The notes: generated by a model from the letters alone, not told the origin. A DNA stretch of 64,000 nucleotides from Niveibacterium microcysteis (GCF_017161445.1 NZ_CP071060.1:2046001-2110000), one strand, 5' to 3'. Counted from the stretch's first letter, positions 15,651-26,739 are shown. Numbers and translations: made by a program.

Positions 15651-17107
15651 CAGATCTCCTCGTGCCAGGCATGGCCGTTACGTCCAAGCAAGGCGCTTGA
15701 AGCCGCCGGGCCCCATGTTCCAGCAGTGTAGGACTTGGGTTTTTCGCCGCTCTCGGCCCATGCGTTGATGATCGGCTCCACCCAACGCCAAGCGGCCTCC
15801 TGTTCGTCGCGTCGTACAAACAGGGTTAGGTTGCCCAACATTGCATCCATAAGTAGGCGCTCATAGGCCTCAAGTTGACGCGTCTTGAACGTTTCCGAGA
15901 AGTCCATGTCCAGCGCGACCTCACCCAGCCGCATGGTGTTGCCGGGTTGTTTGGCCAGCAGATGCAGATGCACTGTCTCGTCGGGCTGCATCTGGATAAC
16001 CAGGCGATTTACCGGTCGGCCGACGTAGCAGGTGTCGAAAATGCAGTGAGGGATCGGCTTGAAATTGATGACGATCTCTGCAAGCTTCTCCTGCATTCGC
16101 TTGCCGGTCCTGAGGTAGAAGGGCACGCCCGCCCAACGCCAAGATCCGATCTCAGCCTTGATTGCGACGAAGGTCTCCATGCTGCTGTCTGCAGCGATAC
16201 CCGACTCTTCGAGATAGCCCTTCACCGGTTGACCGCCCACCGCTCCCGCGCGGTATTGCCCTCGCACGGTGTTATTGGCCACCGCCGCGCCGGTAATGGG
16301 CTTCAGCGCACGGAGCACCTTGAGCTTTTCGTCACGTACTGCGTCCGGCTCAAGTGAGGCCGGTGGCTCCATGGCGGTGATGCAGAGCAACTGCAGCAGA
16401 TGGTTCTGCACCATGTCACGCATTGCGCCGGTCTTCTCGTAGAACTCGCCACGCGATTCCACGCCCAGCTGCTCGGCCACTGTGATCTGCACGTCGCGCA
16501 CCCACTGGCCGCGCCATAGCGGCTCCAGCAATACGTTTCCGAAGCGCAGCGCAAGCAGGTTCTGAACCGGTTCCTTGCCCAAGTAATGGTCAATGCGAAA
16601 GATCTGCTTCTCACCGAAGTACTGGCCCACCTCGTCGTTGATGGCCTTGTTGGAGGCCAGATCCGTTCCGAGTGGCTTTTCGAGGATGACGCGGCTTTCA
16701 GGCGTGATCAGGCCTGCATCGGCAAGGTTGCGACAGGTGGGGGTGAAAAGCTGGGGTGCGGTGGATAGATAGTAGACGCACGGCCGAGCCGACTTCCCGA
16801 TCAGCTCGGCCAGTCCCTTGAACGAATCCGGTTGGGTGGCGTCGGCCGAACGATAGTCGATGCGCTCCGCAAATGTCTGCCAGGTTGCCTCATCGTAAGC
16901 GCTGCCGAGAAATGCGCTGGCCTGCGAATGCATGCGCTCACGGAATCCGTCGCGTGTTAACGCACTGCGAGCAACACCGATGATGCGGACGTCCGGCGAC
17001 AGCACACCATCTTGATGGAGGTGATAGAGCGCGGGGACGAGTTTCCGCATCACCAGATCCCCGGTCGCGCCGAAGAGCACTACGTCAAGCGCTGGAATCT
17101 GAGACAT
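15650..17107 (-). CDS. zwf: glucose-6-phosphate 1-dehydrogenase
   Basis: 485 residues from an ATG at 17107 ([18 protein letters not shown]), with AAAGGA 8 bases upstream; the longer frame adds 19 unlikely residues. It oxidises glucose 6-phosphate to the lactone with NAD(P)+. The dinucleotide loop GATGDL is at 13-18, EKPLG at 143-147, and the substrate/catalytic motif RIDHYLGKE at 171-179. It is the first gene of zwf-pgl-glk, divergent from edd-eda. A HexR-like operator sits ~75 bases upstream, suggesting joint control with edd. Confidence 0.97.
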   Translation of the reverse strand: MSQIPALDVVLFGATGDLVMRKLVPALYHLHQDGVLSPDVRIIGVARSALTRDGFRERMHSQASAFLGSAYDEATWQTFAERIDYRSADATQPDSFKGLAELIGKSARPCVYYLSTAPQLFTPTCRNLADAGLITPESRVILEKPLGTDLASNKAINDEVGQYFGEKQIFRIDHYLGKEPVQNLLALRFGNVLLEPLWRGQWVRDVQITVAEQLGVESRGEFYEKTGAMRDMVQNHLLQLLCITAMEPPASLEPDAVRDEKLKVLRALKPITGAAVANNTVRGQYRAGAVGGQPVKGYLEESGIAADSSMETFVAIKAEIGSWRWAGVPFYLRTGKRMQEKLAEIVINFKPIPHCIFDTCYVGRPVNRLVIQMQPDETVHLHLLAKQPGNTMRLGEVALDMDFSETFKTRQLEAYERLLMDAMLGNLTLFVRRDEQEAAWRWVEPIINAWAESGEKPKSYTAGTWGPAASSALLGRNGHAWHEEI

Positions 17108-17180
17108 GTGTTCGGTCCTTTTGCCTGAGCTCGTTCGCGCTGCGCGACGAAGAAGGCGTTGCAATGTTTGCGAAAGTATA

Positions 17181-17195
17181 AGAAGTAAAACTACA
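17181..17195 (-). promoter_or_regulatory. HexR-like operator at zwf
   Basis: AGAAGTAAAACTACA matches the known proteobacterial HexR consensus (TGTARTWWWACTACA) at 13 of 15 positions. It lies 74-88 bases upstream of the zwf ATG, where a repressor could overlap its promoter. No sequence-based promoter is certain here. Confidence 0.55.
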
Positions 17196-17408
17196 AGCTT
17201 TCAAGGAACTGCCTTGGTGCGCTGATCACTCGGATGGTGCGGCAGCGCTTAGTGGTCAAGAGGTGTTGCTTTGTAGCAACAAAAAAATGCCGAGGCAGGA
17301 TTTTGAAAAGTCTTTATTAATCAATGGCTAGTGCGTTTTGTGGGGGTGCGGGGCTTGGGTTAGATCAACATCTTGTATCGGCGCATCAGTGGTTTCTTGT
17401 TTTTGGTT

Positions 17409-17423
17409 TGTAGCATTACTACA
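17409..17423 (+). promoter_or_regulatory. HexR-like operator at edd
   Basis: TGTAGCATTACTACA is a TGTAG-N5-CTACA palindrome matching the HexR consensus at 14 of 15 positions. It lies 42 bases before the edd ATG. A further half-site-like TGTAGCAAC starts at 17272. The rest of the 17108-17464 intergenic region shows only an AT-rich stretch around 17300. The fused glucokinase-HexR protein at 29.8-31.7 kb is the likely binder; its ligand in this family is usually KDPG. Confidence 0.72.
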
Positions 17424-17464
17424 ATCCGCCGCAAACGTAGTTCGAAACACTTGAACACAAGTAC

Positions 17465-19288
17465 ATGACACTCCATCCGAAAATCGTCGAGATCACCGAG
17501 CGGGTTCGCCAGCGTAGCGCTGCCACCCGTGCGGCTTATCTTGCGCGCGTTTCCGCGGCACCCGCGGCGACGAATCGGTCCGAGTTGTCCTGTACGAACC
17601 TTGCGCATGCATTTGCCGCTTCGCCGGCTCAAGACAAGCTAGCGATCCGCGAGCTTCGCAGTCCGAACCTCGCAATCGTCACCGCCTACAACGACATGCT
17701 GTCGGCGCATCAGCCGTTGCGTGACTATCCGGAGTGGTTGAAAGAAGCTGCGCGCTCGGTCGGCGCTACGGCGCAAGTGGCGGGCGGTGTGCCTGCGATG
17801 TGTGACGGTGTCACGCAGGGGCAGCCGGGCATGGAGCTGTCACTGTTTTCGCGGGACGTCATCGCCATGGCGACTGCTGTCTCGCTGTCGCACAACATGT
17901 TTGATGCAGCGCTCTATCTGGGCGTCTGCGACAAGATTGTGCCCGGCCTGTTGATCGGAGCTTTGTCGTTCGGACACCTGCCGGCCGTGCTTGTGCCGGC
18001 TGGTCCGATGCCAAGTGGTATCACGAACGATGAAAAGGCCAAGGTTCGCCAGTTGCACGCCGCGGGGCAGATTGGCTCGGATGCGTTGCTTGAGGCTGAA
18101 TCCAAGGCTTATCACTCAGCCGGTACCTGCACGTTCTACGGAACCGCCAACAGCAATCAGATGTTGATGGAGGTTCTCGGTCTTCATCTCCCGGGTGCCG
18201 CATTTGTGCCGCCGGGCACCGCGCTGCGCTATGCCTTGACCCAAGCGGCCGCACGTCAAGCCGTTGCAATCTCGCGGCAGGGCGGCGCCTACACGCCGGT
18301 CGGCCAAATGATCGATGAGCGTTCGATCATCAATGCGATCGTTGGCCTGCTTGCGACCGGCGGCTCGACCAATCACACCTTGCACCTCGTTGCGATTGCG
18401 CGTGCCGCGGGTGTGATCATTGACTGGGACGATTTCGATGCGCTGTCCGCGGTCGTGCCACTGCTTGCTCGTGTGTATCCGAACGGCGCTGCCGATGTGA
18501 ACCAATTCCATCGCGCCGGTGGAATGGCCTTCCTTATTCGCGAATTGCTCGCTGCGGGCTTGCTGCACGACGACGTTCAGACGGTCATGGGCGTTGGTTT
18601 GTCCCGTTACGCTCAGAGTCCGGCGCTGTCCTCGGATGGGCGCTTGGTCTGGGTGGATGCTCCATCCGAGAGTGGCGACGCTGGGATTCTTCGGCCGGCA
18701 TCAGAGCCGTTCAGCCACGACGGCGGGCTCAAGGTTCTGCAAGGCAACCTTGGGCGCTCAGTCATCAAGGTTTCGGCCGTCAAACCCCAGCATCGCGTGG
18801 TGGAAGCGCCTGCGCGCGTGTTTGAAAGTCAGAACGCGATGCTCGACGCAGCCAAGCGGGGCGAACTGGATCGTGACGTTGTTGTCGTTGTGCGCTTCCA
18901 AGGACCTCGCGCAAACGGTATGCCTGAGCTTCACAAGCTCACGCCGACGCTGGCGAACATACAGGACAAGGGCTTCAAAGTTGCACTGGTGACTGACGGC
19001 CGCATGTCGGGGGCGTCCGGGAAGATTCCCGCGGCAATCCACCTGACGCCGGAAGCATTGGCGGGCGGCGAAATTGCGAAGCTTCGTGATGGTGACGTGA
19101 TTCGCCTGGATGCCGAAACTGGCCGGCTGGAAGCTGTTCTTGCTGAAGCCGACCTCCGTGCTCGCACGGCAGTGTCGCCAGATATTCGCGCGAACGAGTG
19201 GGGCATGGGGCGTGAGCTCTTCGGTGTCTTCCGCAACGCGGTAGGCGGAGCCGAGCTCGGCGGCAGCGTCTTCGAAACTTTTCACTGA
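17465..19288 (+). CDS. edd: phosphogluconate dehydratase
   Basis: 607 residues, the usual length for Edd. It dehydrates 6-phosphogluconate to KDPG, the first step unique to the Entner-Doudoroff pathway, using a [4Fe-4S] cluster. Diagnostic stretches are [65 protein letters not shown] and the C-terminal [17 protein letters not shown]. Cys residues occur in CDGVTQG, CDKIVPG and AGTCTF. It is divergent from zwf and 7 bases ahead of eda, so edd-eda is one operon downstream of the HexR-like site. Confidence 0.97.
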   Translation: MTLHPKIVEITERVRQRSAATRAAYLARVSAAPAATNRSELSCTNLAHAFAASPAQDKLAIRELRSPNLAIVTAYNDMLSAHQPLRDYPEWLKEAARSVGATAQVAGGVPAMCDGVTQGQPGMELSLFSRDVIAMATAVSLSHNMFDAALYLGVCDKIVPGLLIGALSFGHLPAVLVPAGPMPSGITNDEKAKVRQLHAAGQIGSDALLEAESKAYHSAGTCTFYGTANSNQMLMEVLGLHLPGAAFVPPGTALRYALTQAAARQAVAISRQGGAYTPVGQMIDERSIINAIVGLLATGGSTNHTLHLVAIARAAGVIIDWDDFDALSAVVPLLARVYPNGAADVNQFHRAGGMAFLIRELLAAGLLHDDVQTVMGVGLSRYAQSPALSSDGRLVWVDAPSESGDAGILRPASEPFSHDGGLKVLQGNLGRSVIKVSAVKPQHRVVEAPARVFESQNAMLDAAKRGELDRDVVVVVRFQGPRANGMPELHKLTPTLANIQDKGFKVALVTDGRMSGASGKIPAAIHLTPEALAGGEIAKLRDGDVIRLDAETGRLEAVLAEADLRARTAVSPDIRANEWGMGRELFGVFRNAVGGAELGGSVFETFH

Positions 19289-19295
19289 GATACAG

Positions 19296-19919
19296 ATGAA
19301 CCTACAAGACGTTCTTCGCATTGGGCCGGTTATGCCGGTTATCGTGATCCGGAACCTGGATCACGCGGCACCGTTGGCTCGCGCGTTGGCACGCGGTGGC
19401 ATTCGCGTATTTGAAGTAACACTTCGGACGGATGTTGCGCTGGATGCCGTGAAGGCGATGCGCGATGCAGTGCCTGACGCGATCGTAGGTGTGGGCACAG
19501 TGACGCGTCCCGCTGATCTCGAGTCGGCTGTGTCGGCAGGTGCGATGTTCGCTGTGAGCCCCGGTTTGACCCGTGAATTGGCGGAGGCCGCGGTTGGTCC
19601 CGCCTTGCCGCTCCTGCCGGGAGTGATGACGCCCGCCGAGTTGATGATCGCTCGCGACATGGGTTTTGACGCACTCAAATTCTTCCCCGCCCGTGAGGCC
19701 GGTGGAATCGGAATGTTGCGCGCTTTGGGCGGCCCTTTCCCCGATGTCGTTTTTTGCCCGACAGGCGGGATCACTTATGAGACGGCGTCTAGCTACTTAG
19801 AACTGCCGAACGTTGCTTGCGTTGGTGGGAGCTGGCTCGCGCCGATCGACATGATGGAGCGGGGCGACTGGGATGGAATTACGCGGTTGGCCGAACAGGC
19901 AGCCGCACTGCGCTCGTAG
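19296..19919 (+). CDS. eda: KDPG/KHG aldolase
   Basis: 207 residues. It splits KDPG into pyruvate and glyceraldehyde 3-phosphate. The catalytic Glu is E40 (VFEVTLRT) and the Schiff-base Lys is K128 (DALKFFPA); GVGTVT and PTGGI phosphate-binding loops are present. It starts 7 bases after edd and is certainly co-transcribed. Confidence 0.97.
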   Translation: MNLQDVLRIGPVMPVIVIRNLDHAAPLARALARGGIRVFEVTLRTDVALDAVKAMRDAVPDAIVGVGTVTRPADLESAVSAGAMFAVSPGLTRELAEAAVGPALPLLPGVMTPAELMIARDMGFDALKFFPAREAGGIGMLRALGGPFPDVVFCPTGGITYETASSYLELPNVACVGGSWLAPIDMMERGDWDGITRLAEQAAALRS

Positions 19920-20061
19920 TCCTGAGGCTGCTGGCGCGGTATCGAGACGCCCGAAGAACACATTCGTGCGCTCAAATGGAGTGGTCTAGGTTTTTGCAGT
20001 GCAGTTTTTTCGTAACGGCAGATCTTTAGGTTTGCCATTTACAAACCACAGGAGAGGTGAC

Positions 20062-21342
20062 ATGAACTTCAAACTCAGCGCAATCGCTGCCGCAGTCGCG
20101 GCCGCTACGCTGTCTGCCGGCGCTGGCGCCGCTGCAGTTGATTTCCACGGCTATGCACGTAGCGGCGTCGGCTCGTCGGTCGACGGCGGTTCGATGGTTT
20201 GCTACTGGGGCCCGAGCGGTCTCGGCCACTTCCGTCTTGGTAACGAGTGCGACACCTACTTCGAACTCGCTTTCGACGCCAACCTGGCCGAGAAGGGTGA
20301 AACCAAGTTCAACATCCACACTATGATTGCCGGTGGTACGCAGCAGCTGAACGACTGGGAAGAATCCACTCCGTCGTGGCGCCAAATGTGGGCCGAAGCA
20401 ACCAACGTTGGTTCTGGCCCGCTTGCTACCGCCAACATCTGGGCTGGTAAGCGTTACTACAAGCGCCAAGACATCCACATGACCGACTTCTTCTACAACG
20501 CCGTCACCGGTCCGGGTGCTGGTCTTGAGAACGTTGATGTGGGCTTCGGTAAGCTGTCGTACGCCTACATGCGCACGGGCGATATGGACTGGAGCGGTGC
20601 GGGCGGCTTCAAGCCGAACTACGCTGATGGTGGTGCCAAGTCTGTGACCACCCACGATCTGCGCCTCGAAGGTGTTCAGCTTGGTGGTTTTGGCTCTCTG
20701 GACTTCATCGCGGATATCGTCTCGCCGAACTCCCGTGAGAACAGTGACGGCAAAAAGAACGAATCCGCCAGCGGCTACGCGTTGACGGCCCAGCACACCA
20801 TCGGTGTTTTGGGTGGCTTCAACCGTGCTGTGATCCAGATCGCGCAAGATGGCGCCAATCTAGACGGCACGGCGAAGTGGTGGTCGTCGGATACCTACGA
20901 GTCTGAAGGCTGGCGCTTCCTTGATCACCTGGTGTTTGACGCGGGTGCGTGGAATGGCTCGGCCACTTTCGGCTATCAAGTGACCAACGAAAACAAGGGC
21001 AAGGACACCACGGGTTGGAACCTCGGTGGCCGCGTTTGGTACCACTTTAACGATCTGTACTCGGTGGGTGGCGAAGTTGGTCACGATTCCGCCAAGACCG
21101 ACGGTCAAGAAGAGCGTTCGATGAACAAGCTCACCCTGGCTGGTCAGATCAGCGCGGGCAAGAGCTTCTGGGCACGTCCGGCAATTCGCGCTTATTACAC
21201 CTACGCGAACTGGAACGATGCCATGAAGAACTCTGGCTACCATGGTTGCACCGGTCGTGACTGTGGCGTTGGTGTCGAGAACGGCAAGGACTTTGCGAGC
21301 AACGGCAGCACCTACGGCGTTCAGTTCGAAGCTTGGTGGTAA
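20062..21342 (+). CDS. lamB: maltoporin (LamB-type outer-membrane channel)
   Basis: 426 residues from an ATG at 20062 with GGAGAGG upstream. A signal peptide (MNFKLSAIAAAVAAATLSAG, cleaved near GAAA-VDFHG) precedes a LamB-like mature start, VDFHGYARSGVGSSVDGG. Other maltoporin features are WAGKRYYKRQDIHMTDFFY, aromatic residues for the sugar slide and a C-terminal aromatic residue (FEAWW). It carries maltose and maltodextrins across the outer membrane. It lies between eda and malK and is followed by a terminator, so it can be expressed as its own unit. Confidence 0.95.
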   Translation: MNFKLSAIAAAVAAATLSAGAGAAAVDFHGYARSGVGSSVDGGSMVCYWGPSGLGHFRLGNECDTYFELAFDANLAEKGETKFNIHTMIAGGTQQLNDWEESTPSWRQMWAEATNVGSGPLATANIWAGKRYYKRQDIHMTDFFYNAVTGPGAGLENVDVGFGKLSYAYMRTGDMDWSGAGGFKPNYADGGAKSVTTHDLRLEGVQLGGFGSLDFIADIVSPNSRENSDGKKNESASGYALTAQHTIGVLGGFNRAVIQIAQDGANLDGTAKWWSSDTYESEGWRFLDHLVFDAGAWNGSATFGYQVTNENKGKDTTGWNLGGRVWYHFNDLYSVGGEVGHDSAKTDGQEERSMNKLTLAGQISAGKSFWARPAIRAYYTYANWNDAMKNSGYHGCTGRDCGVGVENGKDFASNGSTYGVQFEAWW

Positions 21343-21381
21343 GAATCAGACGGCAGCTCAGTTGAGCTGACTGTTTGAATC

Positions 21382-21407
21382 ACTCCCCGGGCTTCGGTCC
21401 GGGGAGT
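21382..21407 (+). terminator. terminator after lamB
   Basis: A 9-bp perfect stem, ACTCCCCGG / CCGGGGAGT (21382-21390 and 21399-21407), with loop GCTTCGGT, followed by CTTGAG. Strong hairpin, short T content. Confidence 0.7.
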
Positions 21408-21506
21408 CTTGAGATTTCATTTGGGATGCGCGTTGCGTCCATCGTTGTCGGCAGCATGTGTTGCCGTATGGGTCCGATTTGACCCACTGTAACCGGAGAG
21501 ATTTAG

Positions 21507-22604
21507 ATGGCTGGACTGGTACTCAAGGGCATCAAGAAGTCGTACGGAGATGTGCAGACGCTCCACGGCATCGATCTGGAGATCCAGGACGGCGAGTTCA
21601 TTGTTTTTGTCGGTCCGTCCGGCTGTGGCAAATCGACGCTTTTGCGGTCGATTGCTGGTCTTGAGGACATCAGCGCTGGCGAGCTTTATATCGGCTCGAA
21701 GCGCGTCAACGACGAGCCGCCCTCGAAGCGTGGCGTCGCGATGGTGTTCCAGAGCTATGCGCTCTATCCCCACATGTCTGTGGAAGAGAACATGGCGTTC
21801 GCACTGAAACTTGCGGGCGCCTCCAAGGATGACACCAAGGCGGCTGTCGATCGTGCTGCCAAGATTCTCCAGATTGAACATCTGCTCGAGCGCAAACCGA
21901 AGGCGCTCTCCGGTGGTCAGCGTCAGCGCGTGGCGATTGGCCGCGCGATCGTGCGCAAGCCGGATGTCTTCCTCTTTGACGAGCCGTTGTCGAACCTGGA
22001 TGCCGCGTTGCGCGTGCAGATGCGTGTTGAGCTTTCGAAGCTCCACTCTGAGCTCAAGGCAACGATGATCTACGTTACCCACGATCAGGTTGAGGCGATG
22101 ACGCTTGCGAACCGCATCGTGGTGCTGTCGGCAGGGCGCATTGAGCAGGTTGGCGCGCCGCTTGAGCTCTATCACCGCCCAGCAAATCTCTTCGTGGCAG
22201 GCTTTATCGGCTCCCCGAAGATGAACTTCGTTCATGGTCAGCTTGTGTCGGCTGACGAGAAAGTTGCTCAGATCAAGCTCAAGAGCGGTGCTGTGGTCAA
22301 GGCAGCCGTCGACGCTCGCCGCCTGAAGCCGGGTGCACCGGTGACTTTCGGTGTTCGGCCGGAACATGCCTCGATCGATGTCGAGCCTGGTGACAGCACG
22401 ATGGCCGGAAAAATCCAGGTTGTCGAACGTCTTGGCGATACCACGTATTTCTATCTGGAAGTCGCTGGCTGTGATTCACCGTTCATCGTGCGGGCGCCTG
22501 GTGACAAGCACGCGAAAGTGGGCGAGAACATCGTGGTGGGGCTGCCGCTGCAGCGCTGCTATGCATTTGACGAAAAAGGGCAGGCTTGCCCGGTGACCTG
22601 GTAA
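21507..22604 (+). CDS. malK: maltose/maltodextrin ABC transporter ATPase
   Basis: 365 residues. The nucleotide-binding domain has Walker A GPSGCGKST (36-44), signature ALSGGQRQR (131-139) and Walker B DVFLFDEP (151-158), with the switch His in YVTHDQVEA. The C-terminal ~120 residues form the OB-fold domain (VTFGVRPEHASID) of the MalK/UgpC/MsmX family. Neighbouring lamB and malEFG make maltodextrin the likely substrate. A GGAGAG ribosome-binding site precedes the ATG. Confidence 0.94.
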   Translation: MAGLVLKGIKKSYGDVQTLHGIDLEIQDGEFIVFVGPSGCGKSTLLRSIAGLEDISAGELYIGSKRVNDEPPSKRGVAMVFQSYALYPHMSVEENMAFALKLAGASKDDTKAAVDRAAKILQIEHLLERKPKALSGGQRQRVAIGRAIVRKPDVFLFDEPLSNLDAALRVQMRVELSKLHSELKATMIYVTHDQVEAMTLANRIVVLSAGRIEQVGAPLELYHRPANLFVAGFIGSPKMNFVHGQLVSADEKVAQIKLKSGAVVKAAVDARRLKPGAPVTFGVRPEHASIDVEPGDSTMAGKIQVVERLGDTTYFYLEVAGCDSPFIVRAPGDKHAKVGENIVVGLPLQRCYAFDEKGQACPVTW

Positions 22605-22675
22605 CCAGGCGCCAATAGCCAAAAACAAAAATATAAAAGATTTATCCGGCATCCGTAGCGCGTTAAGAAGTGTCG

Positions 22676-22700
22676 GTCGCGTGCGTGTTCCGCACACGAC
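22676..22700 (+). other. hairpin in the malK-malE gap
   Basis: GTCGCGTGCG / CGCACACGAC (22676-22685 and 22691-22700) pair at 9 of 10 positions around TGTTC. There is no T-run. It may protect the malE transcript end or pause transcription. Confidence 0.4.
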
Positions 22701-22739
22701 ATGGCGATCATGGGGTGGACCACTACAAGGAGATGAAGT

Positions 22740-23939
22740 ATGCAAGTCGGTAATCAAGTGAAGCTGTTCGCCGCTTCGGCGGTGGTGGCACTGTCCGGCG
22801 TGATGAGCGCACCGGTTCAAGCTGCCGAGCAAGGCAAGCTTCTGATCTGGATCAACGGCGATAAGTGCTACAACGGTTGGGCGAAAGTCGGCCAAGAATT
22901 CACGAAGAAGACCGGTGTTCAGGTTTCCGTCGAGCACCCGGAAGATGCCCCGGGTAAGTTCCAGCAAGCCGCTGCCGCTGGCAAGGGTCCGGACATCTGG
23001 ATCTGGGCGCACGATCGTATCGGCGAGTGGATCGCCGGTGGTCTGCTGCAGCCGCTTGCCCCGAGCAAGAAGGCCAAGGACGCCATTGATCAGCTGGGTT
23101 GGAATGCCTTCTCGCTGGGCAACAAGGTCTGGGGCTATCCGCTCGCTATCGAAGCAGTGCACCTGATCTATAACAAGGACCTCGTCCCGACCGCCCCGAA
23201 GACCTTCGAAGAAATCGCTGCAATCGACAAGAAGCTGTCGGCTGAAGGCAAGAAGGCCATCCTGTGGGACTACACCAACACGTACTTCACGTGGCCGGTG
23301 CTTGCTGCTAACGGCGGCTACGCATTCAAGCTGAAGAAGGACGGTACGTACGATCCGAACGACACCGGCGTGAATAACAAGGGTGCTGTTCAGGGCGCGA
23401 CGCTGCTGGCGAAGATGATTACCGACGGCGTGATGCCGAAGGGCGCTTCGTACGCCGACATGGAAGCCGGTGTCAACCAAGGCAAGATCGCCATGATGAT
23501 CAACGGCCCGTGGGCTTGGGACAACCTGAAGAAGTCGAAGATCAACTTCGGCACCGCCCCGATTCCGAAGGTTGGTGGCAAGGCTGGCGCACCGTTCGTC
23601 GGTGTGATCGGCGCGATGGTTAACAAGGCCAGCCCGAACAAGGAACTGGCTGTTGAATTCATCGAGAACTACATGCTGAGCCAGCAGGGCCTGAAGACCT
23701 GTAACGCTGACGTGCCGATGGGTGTGCCGGCCGACAAGGCGTTCTACAAGGAACTCGCTGCCGACGCCAACATCAAGGCTGTGATGGAATCGGCCAAGAA
23801 CGGTGCTCCGATGCCGAACAACCCGGAAATGGGTCGTTTCTGGGCGTCGATGGCTTCCGCTCTGCAGAACATCACGCAGGGTCGTCAGACTCCGAAGGAA
23901 GGTCTCGACGCCGCTGCCAAGCGGATCGTGACGAAGTAA
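22740..23939 (+). CDS. malE: periplasmic maltose/maltodextrin-binding protein
   Basis: 399 residues with a signal peptide ([20 protein letters not shown], cleavage near VQA-AEQGK). The mature protein matches Mal[74 protein letters not shown] and [14 protein letters not shown]. It delivers sugar to MalFGK. AAGGAG lies 7 bases before the ATG. The codons are strongly biased, suggesting high expression. A hairpin after the stop separates it from malF. Confidence 0.96.
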   Translation: MQVGNQVKLFAASAVVALSGVMSAPVQAAEQGKLLIWINGDKCYNGWAKVGQEFTKKTGVQVSVEHPEDAPGKFQQAAAAGKGPDIWIWAHDRIGEWIAGGLLQPLAPSKKAKDAIDQLGWNAFSLGNKVWGYPLAIEAVHLIYNKDLVPTAPKTFEEIAAIDKKLSAEGKKAILWDYTNTYFTWPVLAANGGYAFKLKKDGTYDPNDTGVNNKGAVQGATLLAKMITDGVMPKGASYADMEAGVNQGKIAMMINGPWAWDNLKKSKINFGTAPIPKVGGKAGAPFVGVIGAMVNKASPNKELAVEFIENYMLSQQGLKTCNADVPMGVPADKAFYKELAADANIKAVMESAKNGAPMPNNPEMGRFWASMASALQNITQGRQTPKEGLDAAAKRIVTK

Positions 23940-23949
23940 TCTGCTTCAC

Positions 23950-23974
23950 GGCGGGTCTGCGACCCGCCTTGTTT
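23950..23974 (+). terminator. hairpin between malE and malF
   Basis: GGCGGGTC / GACCCGCC (23950-23957 and 23961-23968) with loop TGC, then TTGTTTG. A partial terminator here would keep malE expression above malF and malG, as in other binding-protein operons. Confidence 0.65.
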
Positions 23975-24108
23975 GCCCGCCAGCACTCGTCGAGCCTATT
24001 CGGCGAGTGTTTGGCGCGGTCTTTGGCTGTTTCAATCGGATCCAAGCGCCTTGGCTTTCGTGCCCGTTTGCCGGCGCGTGAGAGATCTGCACGTAAGGGA
24101 TGTGAGTC

Positions 24109-25638
24109 GTGAACGACCGTCTGACAAAATGGATTGGCCCAGCGCTGCTTGCGCTGCTAGCGCTATCTGGTCTCTATCTCGTTTTTATGCTGTATGTGTC
24201 CGGACAGACGGTTGTCGCTGGTGTCGGCTTGTTTGTCGTCGCACTGATGGTGTACGTCTATACCGCCCCTGGCGCCTATTCGTATCGTTACCTCTTTCCG
24301 GGCGTAGCGGGCGCGTTGATATTCGTGGTGTTCCCGATGGTCTACACCATTGCGATCGGATTCACGAACTACAGTTCCAAGAACCTGCTCGAATTCGACC
24401 GCGCAACAAAGTACCTGCTGGACGAGACCTATCAGACGGAAGGTCAGACATTCGCCACCACAATTCATCGCGAAGGCAGCGAGTATCGGCTTAAGCTCGA
24501 TAACGAAGACGTTGCCCTTTCGTTTGTTACCGGCCCGTTGGCACTGAAAAAAGCCGAGCGCGTTGTGGCGCAGGCGACGCCGACCGGGTCGTCCGAAGTT
24601 GCGCTGGGTGATCCGCTTGAGCTTCGCGACATCATTCCTCTGCGCAACATGCTCAAGGAAGTCATCGTCAAATTGCCCGATGGCGTTGAGTTGACGATGT
24701 CCGGTTTGCGTGAGTTCGCGCCGGTCAAGAAGCTCTATTCGAAGAATCCCGACGGCTCATTGACCAACGTTCAAACTGGCCAGATCGTTAAGCCGAATTT
24801 TAAGACCGGCTTCTATGAGACCGCACAGGGCGATCAGCTTGCACCGGGTTTCAAGGTTGGCATCGGTCTTGACAATTTCCGCCGTGTCTTGGGCGACGAG
24901 TCGATCCAGCAACCGTTCCTGCGTATCTTTGCCTGGAACGTGACCTTCTCGTTCATGTCGGTCCTGCTGACTGCAGCAGTTGGCATGTTCCTCGCGGTGC
25001 TGCTGAACTGGGAAGCGATCGCCGGGCGCAATATGTACCGCACCTTCCTATTCTTGCCGTATGCGGTGCCTGGCTTTATTTCGATCCTGGTCTTCAAGGG
25101 CTTGTTCAACAATAACTTTGGCGAAATCAACCTGATTCTCGACCAACTGATCGGTGTGAAGCCGCCATGGTTTTCCGACCCCACTCTGGCGAAGGTGATG
25201 ATCCTGATCGTCAATACTTGGCTCGGTTATCCCTACATGATGGTGCTGTGCCAAGGCCTGATTAAGTCGATTCCAGCGGATCTTTACGAGGCCTCTGCGT
25301 TGGCGGGTGCCGGTCCGCTCACCAACTTCTTCAAGATCACGATGCCGCTGATTCTGAAGCCGTTGATGCCATTGTTGATCTCGTCTTTCGCGTTCAACTT
25401 CAACAACTTTGTGCTGATCAGCCTGCTGACGAACGGCCGTCCGGACTTCCTCGATACGAAGATTCCGGCAGGTGAGACGGACATCCTCGTCTCCTACACC
25501 TACCGTATCGCGTTCGGTGATTCGGGGCAGCAGTTTGGTTTGGCCGCGGCAATTTCGACCGTCATCTTCATCATGGTTGCGATTCTCTCGATCATCAACC
25601 TGCGTTTGACCAAGGTGAATCAACAGGAAGCCCGCTGA
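24109..25638 (+). CDS. malF: maltose ABC transporter permease
   Basis: 509 residues, close to the E. coli MalF length. The start is a GTG at 24109 with AAGGGA upstream. Membrane segments occur near the N-terminus (two between ~10 and 60, another ~65-85). A large periplasmic domain follows (~95-270), then the core permease, with an EAA-type loop near YEASALAGAGPLTNFFKITMP that docks on MalK. It pairs with MalG in the inner membrane. Confidence 0.95.
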   Translation: MNDRLTKWIGPALLALLALSGLYLVFMLYVSGQTVVAGVGLFVVALMVYVYTAPGAYSYRYLFPGVAGALIFVVFPMVYTIAIGFTNYSSKNLLEFDRATKYLLDETYQTEGQTFATTIHREGSEYRLKLDNEDVALSFVTGPLALKKAERVVAQATPTGSSEVALGDPLELRDIIPLRNMLKEVIVKLPDGVELTMSGLREFAPVKKLYSKNPDGSLTNVQTGQIVKPNFKTGFYETAQGDQLAPGFKVGIGLDNFRRVLGDESIQQPFLRIFAWNVTFSFMSVLLTAAVGMFLAVLLNWEAIAGRNMYRTFLFLPYAVPGFISILVFKGLFNNNFGEINLILDQLIGVKPPWFSDPTLAKVMILIVNTWLGYPYMMVLCQGLIKSIPADLYEASALAGAGPLTNFFKITMPLILKPLMPLLISSFAFNFNNFVLISLLTNGRPDFLDTKIPAGETDILVSYTYRIAFGDSGQQFGLAAAISTVIFIMVAILSIINLRLTKVNQQEAR

Positions 25639-25714
25639 TCTCGGCGAACCGCAGGTCAAGAGGGGAGTCGCGCGCTGTGCTGACTCCCTGCTAACGAGTT
25701 GAAAGGTTTTTGGT

Positions 25715-26605
25715 ATGGCTATCGTTCTGGATAAATCGCATCGCTGGCGTGTCGTGGTGGCTCACTTGGGGCTGATTGCGTTCATCTCGCTGTGCATGTT
25801 TCCGTTCTTGATGATTCTGTCGATCTCGCTTCGGCCGGGTAACTTCGCAGTTGGCAGCTTGATCCCCGCCCAAATCAGCTTCGAACACTGGAAGCTCGCG
25901 CTTGGCATTTCGTATCAGGCGGAAGATGGTTCACTGATTACGCCGCCATTCCCGGTGCTGCTCTGGCTGTGGAACTCAATCAAGATTGCATTGATTTCCG
26001 CATTCATCGCGGTGTTGTTGTCGACGACTGCTGCATATGCCTTTGCTCGAATGAAATTCCGTGGCAAGAAGCACTGGATGACTGCGCTTCTGCTCATGCA
26101 GATGTTCCCGACGGTGCTCGCGCTGATCGCAATCTTTTCGATCTTCGACTACCTCGGTAGCTATGTGAAATGGCTAGGTGTTGATAGCCATTGGGCTTTG
26201 ATTCTTGCCTACGCTGGTGGTATTGCGCTGCACGTGTGGACCATCAAGGGCTACTACGACACCATCCCGGTGGAAATCGAGGAAGCTGCGGTCGTAGACG
26301 GTGCGACGCACTGGCAGGCGTTCAAGTACGTTCTGCTCCCGATGGCGAAGCCAATCCTGATGGTTGTATTCCTGCTGGCCTTTATTGGCGCAATCATCGA
26401 ATACCCGGTTGCCTCCGTGCTTCTGCATCAAGAGGCCAACCTGACGCTCGCGGTGGGTTCGAAGCTGTTCTTGTATGAACAGAAGTATCTATGGGGCGAT
26501 TTCGCGGCGGCCGCGATCTTGTCTGGTTTGCCCATCACCTTCGTGTTCCTGCTCAGTCAGCGCTGGATGGTCGGCGGTCTGACGGCTGGTGGCGTCAAGG
26601 GTTAA
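25715..26605 (+). CDS. malG: maltose ABC transporter permease
   Basis: 296 residues with six predicted membrane helices. The EAA loop is [23 protein letters not shown], which contacts MalK. The N-terminal [18 protein letters not shown] and C-terminal [13 protein letters not shown] are MalG-like. It completes the MalEFGK importer; 76 bases separate it from malF. Confidence 0.95.
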   Translation: MAIVLDKSHRWRVVVAHLGLIAFISLCMFPFLMILSISLRPGNFAVGSLIPAQISFEHWKLALGISYQAEDGSLITPPFPVLLWLWNSIKIALISAFIAVLLSTTAAYAFARMKFRGKKHWMTALLLMQMFPTVLALIAIFSIFDYLGSYVKWLGVDSHWALILAYAGGIALHVWTIKGYYDTIPVEIEEAAVVDGATHWQAFKYVLLPMAKPILMVVFLLAFIGAIIEYPVASVLLHQEANLTLAVGSKLFLYEQKYLWGDFAAAAILSGLPITFVFLLSQRWMVGGLTAGGVKG

Positions 26606-26739
26606 GAACTGTTTTGGTTTGATTCGATAAGAAGAGCGCCGACGTGGCGGTGTAGCACCGTCGCGATTCGGCGCCTACGGATAGTCTCGCTGTGCGAAAT
26701 GGATATCCCTGCTAAGTACTTTCCACCGGAGGACAACCC

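Noticed and set aside
17261..17290. Terminator for zwf or edd at GTTGCT-TTGT-AGCAAC
   Set aside because: The hairpin is followed by A on the plus strand and has the T-run on the wrong side on the minus strand. It also lies upstream of both genes.
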